From Glandiceps talaboti (lineage: Eukaryota; Hemichordata; Enteropneusta; Spengelidae), in assembly GCF_964340395.1 (NCBI RefSeq), contig NC_135551.1, positions 24,266,003 to 24,328,002 on the forward strand: a stretch of 62,000 nucleotides of DNA, given 5' to 3'. The notes beneath the pieces were generated by a model. It had not been told where the DNA came from. It worked only from the letters and a program-made list of their open reading frames with translations, and did no database searches. Below are positions 60,501-62,000 of the stretch, piece by piece. The first letter of the stretch is position 1, and the number at the start of each line of letters is the position of its first letter. The position numbers were made by a program, and so were the translations under genes.

Positions 60501-61442
60501 AAAACAGTTTGGTGTTATGGAGGTTACAACTTTAATAGTTAAGATGACAAGGTAAGAAAAGGTCAGCTATGGAAATTGTTGACATGGAATTACACAACAA
60601 AACGAAAAATTGTGAAACTTAAATAAAGTGTAGATAAAGTTTGAATTTCAAGTTATAATATTATATTATGAAGTATAACTTTAACTGTGCAGGTGAATAG
60701 TTACAGATAAATTTAAACTTTGTACTGTGGCAAAATATTTTGAAGTCATGCGTGCGTAAAACAACGTGTGACTTCACACCCCTGATGAGGACCTGAGGAC
60801 TCTGGTTGAAAGCTAGAATTGTCCAAGTATGTTGGTGCAGTACAGAGTTTAAATTTATTTGTAAATTATATAACTTTGTTTTTAAAAAAGGGGAAATACT
60901 TATGAGATGACAAATTTTGACAAAATTGAATTTTGATTACAAGTAATCTTTCGACTGATTTTCACGTAATGTAAAATTTCACGTAATTTGATGCATCCTC
61001 ATCGTTTGCAGTGATGATACCAATACGCATCATATCAAATGAATTGACTAAAATCTTCATCATGTCCTGCATCTTGTGTCCAATGTCTGCATGCTAAACT
61101 TACATGGTTGTTTAATATTAGTATCTGTTGCTAAAATAGGAAATCAGGAATAAAAATGGTCATGAATTATAACACAGTAATTGTAGGCAGCACTTCTTGT
61201 ACCCTGTAAATCAATAGCATGGTGTAGTGATTGTAAATCCCAGAAGTTAAAGTTCAAAGGTGAGGTCACCAGGGTTAAAGGTTAGAGATCGGGTAGGTTA
61301 GATTTTTACGCAAATTATGATTCTTCGCAAGACTCAACAGCTAGACCAAGATAAAACCCAGTTACCCCTGGACTCGCCTGATGATGTGCTGACCAATCCA
61401 CTGGAGTTTACTGCTTTTGATGATGTCGTTAACATTATTCAG
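14710..61442 (+). CDS. PICALM: PICALM/AP180-type clathrin-assembly protein, 5' part (12-13 exons)
   Basis: Exons 14710-14839, 44706-44851, 45129-45204, 45906-46008, 46388-46427, 47207-47263, 47858-47969, 48606-48712, 52869-52910, 59163-59236 and 59520-59646 join in consistent phase to 338 codons; 55885-55917 and 61341-61442 are possible additional exons. Residues 1 to ~290 form the ANTH domain, with the PIP2-binding signature [14 protein letters not shown] matching K(G/A)ATx6PKxKH. The protein binds PIP2 and clathrin/AP-2 at the plasma membrane, limits coated-vesicle size and recruits SNARE cargo. After the domain comes a charged [17 protein letters not shown] coiled stretch. The clathrin/AP-2-binding tail lies beyond the window. 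Similarity to vertebrate PICALM is very high; one invertebrate gene commonly represents both PICALM and SNAP91, so either name could apply. Confidence 0.93.
14840..18290 (+). other. PICALM intron 1, first part
   Basis: The beginning is CpG-containing to ~15110 and may be part of the regulatory region. There is a small hairpin at 16983-17027 (ctccctgta/tacagggag). The remainder is AT-rich without a recognisable gene. A 103-codon frame at 16200-16511 and reverse frames at 17814-18160 match nothing I recognise. Confidence 0.5.
18300..18600 (+). other. Possible gene or transposon fragment, unrecognised
   Basis: A CCCGACC-rich segment (18335-18385) is followed by an open stretch, 18388-18580, ending [25 protein letters not shown]. 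The CxxC plus GEKKPIT pattern looks protein-like compared with neighbouring intron, but I cannot name a family. A similar CCCGACCCCC phrase occurs at 13961. It may be a decayed transposon. Confidence 0.25.
18601..20254 (+). other. PICALM intron 1, no feature seen
   Basis: Unique AT-rich sequence; frames at 19082-19409 on both strands overlap each other and resemble nothing. Confidence 0.5.
20255..20690 (+). repeat. Diverged ~240-bp direct duplication
   Basis: The ordered phrases ccaatgctacctttca, gcataacatacaa, tgttgtctaggtg and aatgtcttcaaatt in the first half recur as ccaataccacctttca, gcataacatgtgtaac, tgttgtcttggtg and aatgtcatcaaatt in the second. It is an old tandem duplication or two adjacent copies of a dispersed repeat. 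Confidence 0.55.
21030..21216. mobile_element. Complete 171-bp hAT-like MITE with 8-bp target duplication
   Basis: The element 21038-21208 begins CAGTGTGCCCTCT and ends with its exact reverse complement, AGAGGGCACACTG. It is flanked on both sides by GTACTAGT (21030-21037 and 21209-21216). An 8-bp target duplication with CAG..CTG ends is the hallmark of hAT transposons. At 171 bp it encodes nothing and must have moved using an enzyme supplied in trans. Confidence 0.9.
21255..21420 (-). repeat. Family B dispersed repeat, minus-strand copy
   Basis: Reverse complement of the family B pattern: tttcaatcccaggt, gggatcattcttttgtt, acacctatatcttaatccta and aattcggcct appear in inverse order to 25070-25250 and 59765-59850. 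Confidence 0.6.
21421..24182 (+). other. PICALM intron 1, no gene seen
   Basis: AT-rich, with a G-run at 21895-21907 and (TA)n at 22671-22687. Short frames on both strands resemble no known protein. TACATGTA words are frequent. Confidence 0.5.
24183..24440 (+). mobile_element. Family C foldback repeat, copy 1
   Basis: attatttcccaaacgttttt, gacctaaggggccttgtcac, tagtgacaaaa and then aaaaattaggaaaaataaca, gattt.., ataatatagacac occur in the same order as at 28360-28610. The ccttgtcacta/tagtgaca pair forms a stem. Confidence 0.65.
24595..25750 (+). repeat. Cluster of family B copies and a ~335-bp direct duplication
   Basis: Family B copies lie at 25070-25248 and 25250-25510 (ggcccagttcagattagga, aaaacaaaagaatgatc, cctgggattgaaa). 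The phrases ggtatttcagtaatttta and ccaaaatttgttt at 25386-25435 recur at 25721-25780. The block at 24605-24700 (gtaccaatattgtacttta, ggtggttgacct) recurs at 25585-25660. Confidence 0.6.
26088..26152. repeat. Short hairpin
   Basis: attagaatctagccgttgg at 26088-26106 pairs with ccaacggctagtgaaatctg at 26129-26148, with a loop of about 22 bases. It is a compact, well-paired stem-loop of unknown origin. Confidence 0.6.
26340..26410 (-). mobile_element. Fragment of the hAT-like MITE family
   Basis: gggtcactagaaattg followed by ttagagggcacactt resembles the right end of the complete element at 21038-21208 (catcactagaaattgtgtg, aagagggcacactg). The left end is missing. Confidence 0.5.
26411..27714 (+). 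other. PICALM intron 1, no feature seen
   Basis: AT-rich unique sequence, no gene or clear repeat. Confidence 0.5.
27715..27935. mobile_element. Inverted repeat with an (ACATGT) insertion in one arm
   Basis: The left arm gcaaaagtactgtac..acacctggaaattttc (27717-27758) is the inverse of gaaagtatctaggtgtacag-tactttgc (27905-27932). The left arm carries extra atgtacatgt units. It is another small foldback element. Confidence 0.6.
28360..28610 (+). mobile_element. Family C foldback repeat, best-preserved copy
   Basis: The first 147 bp form an inverted repeat: ttattccccagtctttttct..ccttgtcacta (28366-28435) against tagtgacaaccctt..gaagaaagggaataa (28450-28505). A conserved ~100-bp flank (aaaaaatcaggaaaagtact, ttaactcatatt) also occurs in the copies at 24340 and 46510. 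Confidence 0.75.
28611..29423 (+). other. PICALM intron 1, no feature seen
   Basis: AT-rich unique sequence without coding similarity. Confidence 0.5.
29424..29587. repeat. Inverted repeat, arms ~29 bp
   Basis: ttacagctaaaacagggaat plus gtttgcca (29424-29452) pairs with tggccaacatttcctgtttt plus agccgtaa (29560-29587). The spacer is about 107 bp. Confidence 0.65.
29630..30405 (+). repeat. Nested tandem repeat: ~190-bp units containing ~18-bp GAAATTTGACCC subrepeats
   Basis: The phrase attttgtgttctcaatcaa / tttgtgttgtcaatcaa / ttttgtgatctaagta / ttttgtgttctcagga recurs at about 29820, 29998, 30224 and 30381. Between them lie multiple short copies of tatgaaatttgacccatt. The subrepeat number differs between units. 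Confidence 0.75.
30406..30884 (+). other. PICALM intron 1, no feature seen
   Basis: AT-rich; overlapping short frames on both strands resemble no protein. Confidence 0.45.
30885..31200 (+). repeat. ~115-bp tandem repeat with C14 runs
   Basis: About three copies of tctttagcatcaata-attgttt .. C-run .. attgtgggtga-atgcagcctgc. Each copy has its own C-run (about 30969, 31075, 31146) next to the same unique words, so the runs were duplicated or arose within the unit. Confidence 0.75.
31201..33315 (+). other. PICALM intron 1, no gene seen
   Basis: AT-rich with many acatgtac words; no coding similarity or RNA gene recognised. Confidence 0.45.
33316..33660 (+). mobile_element. tRNA-derived SINE, copy 1
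   Basis: The head gatggtcgaatggttagcgt resembles the D-arm region (A box) of a Leu/Ser-type tRNA, and aagggtcaagccct corresponds to the B box. The body then shares ctgtataattgggtacctgg and taggatagaggttgcaa with the minus-strand copy at 43411-43722. The 3' part is diverged. Confidence 0.8.
33661..34317 (+). other. PICALM intron 1, no feature seen
   Basis: A loose ~120-bp repetition occurs (ttgaatgttttactgatatt at 33722 and ttgaatgttttattagcatt at 33869). No gene. Confidence 0.4.
34318..34855 (+). repeat. ~130-bp diverged tandem repeat, four units
   Basis: aaacaaagtcaatgttgac, ttggggga, gtgattgtcttt-cactc-aggttt, ctgatttctgcc, agttcttcaacattgaaa recur in order, with unit starts near 34325, 34427, 34558 and 34700. 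Confidence 0.7.
34895..35010. repeat. Nested inverted repeats with GTTCACACT / AGTGTGAAC ends
   Basis: gttcacact (34901) pairs with agtgtgaac (34947); ggctgactgtaacctaact pairs loosely with agttaggttgtaggc. Possibly an end of a larger MITE. Confidence 0.45.
35011..36095 (+). other. PICALM intron 1, no firm feature
   Basis: A reverse frame of 132 codons (34934-35332) is the longest non-repeat frame here, but its composition is not protein-like. A (TA)n run lies at 35450-35465. Confidence 0.4.
36096..36385. mobile_element. Possible MITE with diverged inverted ends
   Basis: The left end tagccgagtccca..gtccaaaatcgaattga is a partial inverse of tcagtttgaatcggttttgg..cagggctac at the right. Internal words gaattgattca and tcagtttaaaactgat repeat in both orientations. 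Confidence 0.4.
36386..38547 (+). other. PICALM intron 1, no gene seen
   Basis: AT-rich. The phrase aaggggttggctgatgtgtg plus agggcaccctgacatgg (36460-36498) recurs in similar form at 52210-52245, so it belongs to a dispersed repeat. Confidence 0.4.
38548..39475 (+). repeat. 41-bp minisatellite, about 22 copies
   Basis: The unit is cacaatcatagcacggtagt + acagctcatctcaaaattga + c. Counting tagtacag gives 22 full units plus a partial one. Variants at the fixed positions (ggtag/atagt, gacc/gtcc) are shared by neighbouring blocks. Confidence 0.95.
39476..40599 (+). other. PICALM intron 1, no feature seen
   Basis: AT-rich unique sequence; the 72-codon frame at 39627-39845 matches nothing known to me. 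Confidence 0.45.
40600..41180 (+). repeat. Short direct repeats of ~300 and ~95 bp period
   Basis: acatttgtaat..tgtgttcatcatagccagta plus cttgtatgtca (40624-40668) recurs at 40915-40975. Later, tggggaaccccggtt and ttggaaccctggtgtt recur about 75 bp apart (41091, 41163). Confidence 0.45.
40797..40833 (-). other. Hammerhead-core-like motif
   Basis: On the minus strand CTGATGA (40833-40827) is followed by a 26-base spacer and GAAA (40800-40797), then GCTCAC. The + strand motif at 60782-60811 shares CTGATGAGGA..GAAAGCT. This may be only a fragment of a dispersed element; catalytic pairing is not demonstrated. Confidence 0.3.
41181..42119 (+). other. PICALM intron 1, no feature seen
   Basis: AT-rich; overlapping frames on both strands show no conserved protein. 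Confidence 0.45.
42120..42860 (+). repeat. ~150-bp diverged tandem repeat, five units
   Basis: Ordered words aatcttgaattccaa, aaataaaatgatttatgga, tgttagctatta, tgtgaaatgaagtc, aacagaattgccaaccatg, gtgaaatgaaaacaa, gaaaagataaaggta recur, starting near 42157, 42311, 42462, 42610 and 42766. The first two units are the most alike. Confidence 0.8.
42861..43383 (+). other. PICALM intron 1, no feature seen
   Basis: AT-rich unique sequence. Confidence 0.45.
43384..43409. repeat. (AC)13 microsatellite at the SINE tail
   Basis: A pure CA repeat adjoins the 3' end of the minus-strand SINE that follows. Confidence 0.9.
43411..43722 (-). mobile_element. tRNA-derived SINE, copy 2, nearly full length
   Basis: Read on the minus strand: tRNA-like head ggccgaatggttagagtga with a B-box-like ggttcaagccct, body ctgtataattggggacctgg and taggatagaggttgcaat, tail aagcgctatataaaacacca followed by ATTATT. 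It shares head and body with 33316-33660, in opposite orientation. Confidence 0.85.
43723..44154 (+). other. PICALM intron 1, no feature seen
   Basis: AT-rich unique sequence. Confidence 0.45.
44155..44275 (+). mobile_element. Family C foldback repeat, diverged partial copy
   Basis: attctgcaatatttttcttc, atcttggaaaataa, gtgacctagggttttgtca and tagttacaaggtccctta follow the family C order. Confidence 0.5.
44351..44665 (+). repeat. 50-bp minisatellite just upstream of PICALM exon 2
   Basis: About six units of gagatagtgacaccaagaca + agtctgttggcttggtgtag + agagcttctt. The central four are almost identical; outer ones diverge. The array ends about 40 bases before the exon-2 acceptor. Reverse frames rich in [12 protein letters not shown] are artefacts of the 50-bp period. 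Confidence 0.95.
44706..44851 (+). CDS. PICALM: PICALM exon 2: ANTH helices 2-4
   Basis: The acceptor ttacag ends at 44705 and the donor gtaagt starts at 44852. It encodes [20 protein letters not shown] then [20 protein letters not shown] and HHLMVYGNE. Confidence 0.95.
45129..45204 (+). CDS. PICALM: PICALM exon 3
   Basis: The acceptor ttacag ends at 45128 and the donor gtaatt starts at 45205. It encodes [25 protein letters not shown] and ends in phase 1. Confidence 0.94.
45253..45324 (+). repeat. (CA)n microsatellite ~50 bases after the exon-3 donor
   Basis: About 70 bases of CA on the coding strand. CA-rich RNA near a 5' splice site is a known binding target of hnRNP L-type proteins, so a splicing effect is possible. 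Confidence 0.95.
45450..45840 (-). mobile_element. Family A foldback element split by a retrotransposon tail
   Basis: 45470-45605 (cattgttcaaccattgcata, tgctgactcccatgatgcaa, atgtttccctgaaattgcg) and 45773-45835 (aaattgcctttatttccatg, agtggtgga) are the two halves of family A in the same orientation as 54240-54470. The intervening ~160 bp is foreign. Confidence 0.65.
45615..45772 (+). mobile_element. 5'-truncated 3' tail of a LINE-like retrotransposon
   Basis: A short 3' UTR-like segment (tatttagagggcccccaggg, ttggccttggtcaattgggc, aataaagtttataaataaat) ends in (AAAT)n. The shape (severe 5' truncation, AATAAA, tetranucleotide tail) is that of a CR1/L2-like non-LTR insertion. It interrupts a family A repeat, so it is the younger of the two. 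Confidence 0.7.
45906..46008 (+). CDS. PICALM: PICALM exon 4
   Basis: The acceptor tatag ends at 45905 and the donor gtaagt starts at 46009. It encodes [34 protein letters not shown] and ends in phase 2. Confidence 0.95.
46388..46427 (+). CDS. PICALM: PICALM exon 5 (40 bp)
   Basis: The acceptor tgtag ends at 46387 and the donor gtaaga starts at 46428. It encodes [14 protein letters not shown]; very short, but the phase and the conserved LRTM..EK support it. Confidence 0.92.
46437..46605 (+). mobile_element. Family C copy with deleted centre
   Basis: attattccccaatatttttc, ctcattcaaccaaagaaaat then directly tatgaaaaattgagaaaaaa, tttcaactcatattt. The ccttgtcacta stem of family C is missing. 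It starts 10 bases after exon 5. Confidence 0.6.
46606..46866 (+). mobile_element. Second SINE type, tRNA-related
   Basis: aagatggttaaaccacttgc and cagggtttgagccctt resemble A- and B-box regions. The body has gtaggttttccctggtcact and cttcctgcactaacactgaa, a pattern common in SINEs of marine invertebrates and fishes, ending gagaaacactaaattaaata. It is distinct from the 33316/43411 family. Confidence 0.55.
47207..47263 (+). CDS. PICALM: PICALM exon 6 (57 bp)
   Basis: The acceptor atacag ends at 47206 and the donor gtgagt starts at 47264. It encodes [19 protein letters not shown], phase 0 on both sides. Confidence 0.94.
47264..47857 (+). other. PICALM intron 6, no feature seen
   Basis: AT-rich unique intron. 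Confidence 0.5.
47858..47969 (+). CDS. PICALM: PICALM exon 7
   Basis: The acceptor tttcag ends at 47857 and the donor gtgagt starts at 47970. It encodes [37 protein letters not shown], ending in phase 1. Confidence 0.95.
48463..48527 (+). repeat. (TG)n microsatellite 80 bases upstream of exon 8
   Basis: About 32 TG units on the coding strand. Long UG repeats near a 3' splice site bind TDP-43-type proteins and can weaken exon inclusion. Confidence 0.97.
48606..48712 (+). CDS. PICALM: PICALM exon 8: end of ANTH core
   Basis: The acceptor aatag ends at 48605 and the donor gtaggt starts at 48713. It encodes [36 protein letters not shown]. Confidence 0.95.
48713..50030 (+). other. PICALM intron 8, first part, no gene
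   Basis: AT-rich; an (AAT)CAAT-rich stretch near 49340-49465 (caatcaat words) is low complexity. Confidence 0.45.
50031..50107 (+). repeat. 32-bp tandem repeat, about 2.5 copies
   Basis: tgctctaagactttgcatag + tggcag is repeated with small changes. Confidence 0.85.
50108..51769 (+). other. PICALM intron 8, no gene seen
   Basis: Unique AT-rich sequence. Confidence 0.45.
51770..52175. mobile_element. ~400-bp foldback element
   Basis: Arms of ~100 bp: left tctagatcagatgtaataac, accagtgacaggcaagcatt, tgttacaaacagggaaagta, aataaatgagaattggg; right the same words in reverse complement at 52072-52175. The central ~185 bp is unique and non-coding. It resembles other foldback MITEs in the window in size but not in sequence. 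Confidence 0.75.
52176..52868 (+). other. PICALM intron 8, last part
   Basis: 52205-52250 repeats the 36460 phrase (ggggttggccaatgtgttag, ggcaccctcacatgg). 52475-52660 holds four loose copies of a ~50-bp unit with catgcaaaaagtcttgaaat. A C-run occupies 52740-52780. Confidence 0.55.
52869..52910 (+). CDS. PICALM: PICALM exon 9 (42 bp)
   Basis: The acceptor ctacag ends at 52868 and the donor gtgagt starts at 52911. It encodes [14 protein letters not shown], phase 0 on both sides. Confidence 0.93.
52911..54103 (+). other. PICALM intron 9, no gene seen
   Basis: AT-rich unique intron; atgcaagatttgag recurs at 53007 and 53122 (short direct repeat). Confidence 0.45.
54104..54480 (-). mobile_element. 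Family A foldback element, best-preserved copy
   Basis: The left end gggaacaccactccaggaaa-taaaggcatt and the right end aattagtttatttcctgtag-tggcatgattcc are inverted. The interior carries tgctgactcccataaggcaa and gaacaatgaatgaggaacaa, shared with 9640-9710 (inverse) and 45470-45540. No open frame. Confidence 0.7.
54481..55084 (+). other. PICALM intron 9, little seen
   Basis: gtatgccctctagagttg at 54686 resembles the hAT-MITE end (gtgccctct) and may be a remnant. Otherwise unique. Confidence 0.4.
55085..55545 (+). repeat. Irregular short tandem array rich in ATCACATGA
   Basis: About 16 copies of aatcacatgactgctgcata or shorter forms spaced 15-35 bases apart. Each keeps CACATG, CATATG, CATGTG or CACGTG, all E-box forms; most read TCACATGA (M-box-like). 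Confidence 0.8.
55885..55917 (+). CDS. PICALM: Possible 33-bp alternative PICALM microexon
   Basis: A strong pyrimidine tract and acag precede 55885; gtgagt follows 55917. It would encode [11 protein letters not shown] and keep the frame between exons 9 and 10 (phase 0 on both sides). I do not recognise the peptide from vertebrate PICALM, so it could be species-specific or false. Confidence 0.4.
55918..57369 (+). other. PICALM intron, no gene seen
   Basis: AT-rich; gtgagggcgctgtctcc at 56607 matches the recurrent gtgagggcgc phrase. The frame at 56963-57202 has no recognisable similarity. Confidence 0.45.
57420..57660 (+). repeat. ~100-bp tandem repeat, about three diverged copies
   Basis: tatgtaaatgagcatatgca, aatgtgatgtacattagagt, taacgaaaatgtg recur as tatgtaaatggacatgtaca, gatgtgatgttcacaggagt, taatgaaagtgtg and then tatgtaaattgaacatatgg. 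Confidence 0.65.
57661..59162 (+). other. PICALM intron, no gene seen
   Basis: AT-rich; overlapping ~100-codon frames on both strands at 57799-58266 are antisense to each other and match nothing known to me. Confidence 0.45.
59163..59236 (+). CDS. PICALM: PICALM exon 10
   Basis: The acceptor tgcag ends at 59162 and the donor gtaggt starts at 59237. It encodes [24 protein letters not shown] and ends in phase 2. [19 protein letters not shown] is nearly identical to vertebrate PICALM. Confidence 0.95.
59520..59646 (+). CDS. PICALM: PICALM exon 11: Ser/Thr-rich and charged coiled segment
   Basis: The acceptor tttag ends at 59519 and the donor gtatga starts at 59647. It encodes [42 protein letters not shown]. 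The same Ser-rich then EEE/KR-rich layout follows the ANTH domain in vertebrate PICALM. Confidence 0.9.
59765..59937 (+). mobile_element. Family B fragment joined to a family C fragment
   Basis: 59768-59848 carries aaaggcccaagtcggttaag, ggattgaaattcaggtgtga and ccaaaacaaaggaa (family B). From 59850 it continues as ttattccccaatatttttct, tcattcagccaaggaaaata, gacctaaggggcctttgtca (family C). Confidence 0.65.
59938..60710 (+). other. PICALM intron 11, no gene seen
   Basis: AT-rich; gtgagggcgctgttctt at 60364 is another copy of the recurrent phrase. Confidence 0.45.
60711..60857 (+). other. Inverted repeat enclosing a hammerhead-core-like motif
   Basis: aatttaaactttgtactg (60711-60729) pairs with cagtacagagtttaaatt (60838-60855). 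Inside lies CTGATGA (60782-60788), then a GACC..GGTT stem and GAAA (60808-60811), then GTC at 60821. The order CUGAUGA-stem-GAAA fits a hammerhead core, but the base after GAAA does not give the usual C-G pair of stem III. Confidence 0.35.
60858..61340 (+). other. PICALM intron 11, last part
   Basis: AT-rich, no feature. The pyrimidine tract before 61341 is weak. Confidence 0.4.
61341..61442 (+). CDS. PICALM: Probable PICALM exon 12 (102 bp)
   Basis: Open frame [34 protein letters not shown] ends at donor gtacaa (61443). It is in phase 0 with exon 11, and the length is a multiple of three. The acidic, Phe-containing composition suits the PICALM tail, but I do not recognise the segment. The acceptor could instead be at 61331 (gcaag), adding TQQ. 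Confidence 0.5.
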
Positions 61443-61574
61443 GTACAAGGATTAATCTTTATTAAGATGTATTTCACAGGAAAAATGAAAACAACTTGGT
61501 TTTCCTTCTCTAGAGTTGACTTTCTCCTTGTGTCCCAATAGGATTTTTCATGAATTCCTACCCGCAATGTCGTT

Positions 61575-62000
61575 CTAATGCAGGGCTGCTGTAGAGATTA
61601 AGCAGTGCTGTAGCACTGAAATTCAGCACTGTGTATTCCTGCTGCAATGAAGAGCTGCTGTGGAGATAAAATGGCTCTGCAGCAGTACTGAAAGTCAGCA
61701 TTGTGCACATTCATTGCTGTTGCAGTGAAGGGCTGCTGTAGAGATGCAATGGTTATGTAGTAGTACCGATTCAGCACTACACTGTAAACGTTGCTGCTGC
61801 AGTGAAGGGCTGCTGTAGATGTAAAGTAGCACCATAGCAGTACTGAAAGTTGGCATCTTACTTGTATATTGCTGCAGAACAGGACTGCTGTAGAGGTAAA
61901 GCTGCAATGAAGCAGTATTGAAAGTTATCACTGGACATTGCAGCTTTACTACAGGGCTGTAGAAATACAACAGCACAGTTACAGTAGCAGTAGGAAAAGT
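61575..62000 (+). repeat. ~75-80-bp GCTGCTG-rich tandem repeat, reaching the window edge
   Basis: About six units with ordered words cagtgaagggctgctgtaga, ag-taaa-tagc, cagcagtactgaaagt, cagcactgtg. It shows strong internal dyads (cagcactgaa/ttcagcactg, gctgctgcagtg). The array continues beyond 62000. Confidence 0.85.

Noticed and set aside
60782-60830. Confident hammerhead ribozyme call
   Set aside because: The core words are present but stem III and the C-G closing pair are not convincing; kept only as a finding.

Overview
This window is animal nuclear DNA: AT-rich, with genes split into short exons that are bounded by GT/AG splice sites and separated by long introns full of repeats. No bacterial-style gene, operon or CRISPR array is present. 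The proteins are clearly metazoan. The repeat content (tRNA-derived SINEs, small foldback elements, minisatellites and very frequent TACATGTA-type words) suggests a marine invertebrate, either a non-vertebrate deuterostome or a lophotrochozoan. The species cannot be named from the sequence alone.

Two protein-coding genes lie on the + strand. Positions 104-6441 hold the last seven coding exons of an ABCB7/Atm1-type mitochondrial ABC half-transporter: the end of the membrane domain and the whole nucleotide-binding domain. Positions 14710-61442 hold the 5' part of a PICALM/AP180-type clathrin-assembly gene, with the start codon, the complete ANTH domain and the beginning of the C-terminal region; the gene runs past the right edge. 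Its first intron is about 29.9 kb. A CpG-containing promoter segment with a CACGTG box and a YY1-like motif sits just upstream of its start codon.

The 8 kb between the genes holds an orphan exon-like fragment of an SLC5 sodium/solute cotransporter (12843-13016), a decayed C-terminal piece of a non-LTR retrotransposon (11880-12221) and several inverted-repeat elements. PICALM intron 1 is a patchwork of dispersed repeats: a complete 171-bp hAT-like MITE with a perfect 8-bp target duplication, two copies of one tRNA-derived SINE, at least three recurrent foldback families (called A, B and C here) and many minisatellites.

The most unusual observation is in the ABCB7 gene. A 62-bp minisatellite has grown out of an exon/intron junction, so the end of the Q-loop exon and its 5' splice site are present about twenty times in a row (2734-3994). 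A second, more diverged array two introns downstream (5604-5960) also copies the end of its exon plus donor. No wholly new multi-gene system was found. The interest of the window lies in how repeats interact with splice sites and in the dense set of mobile-element remnants.
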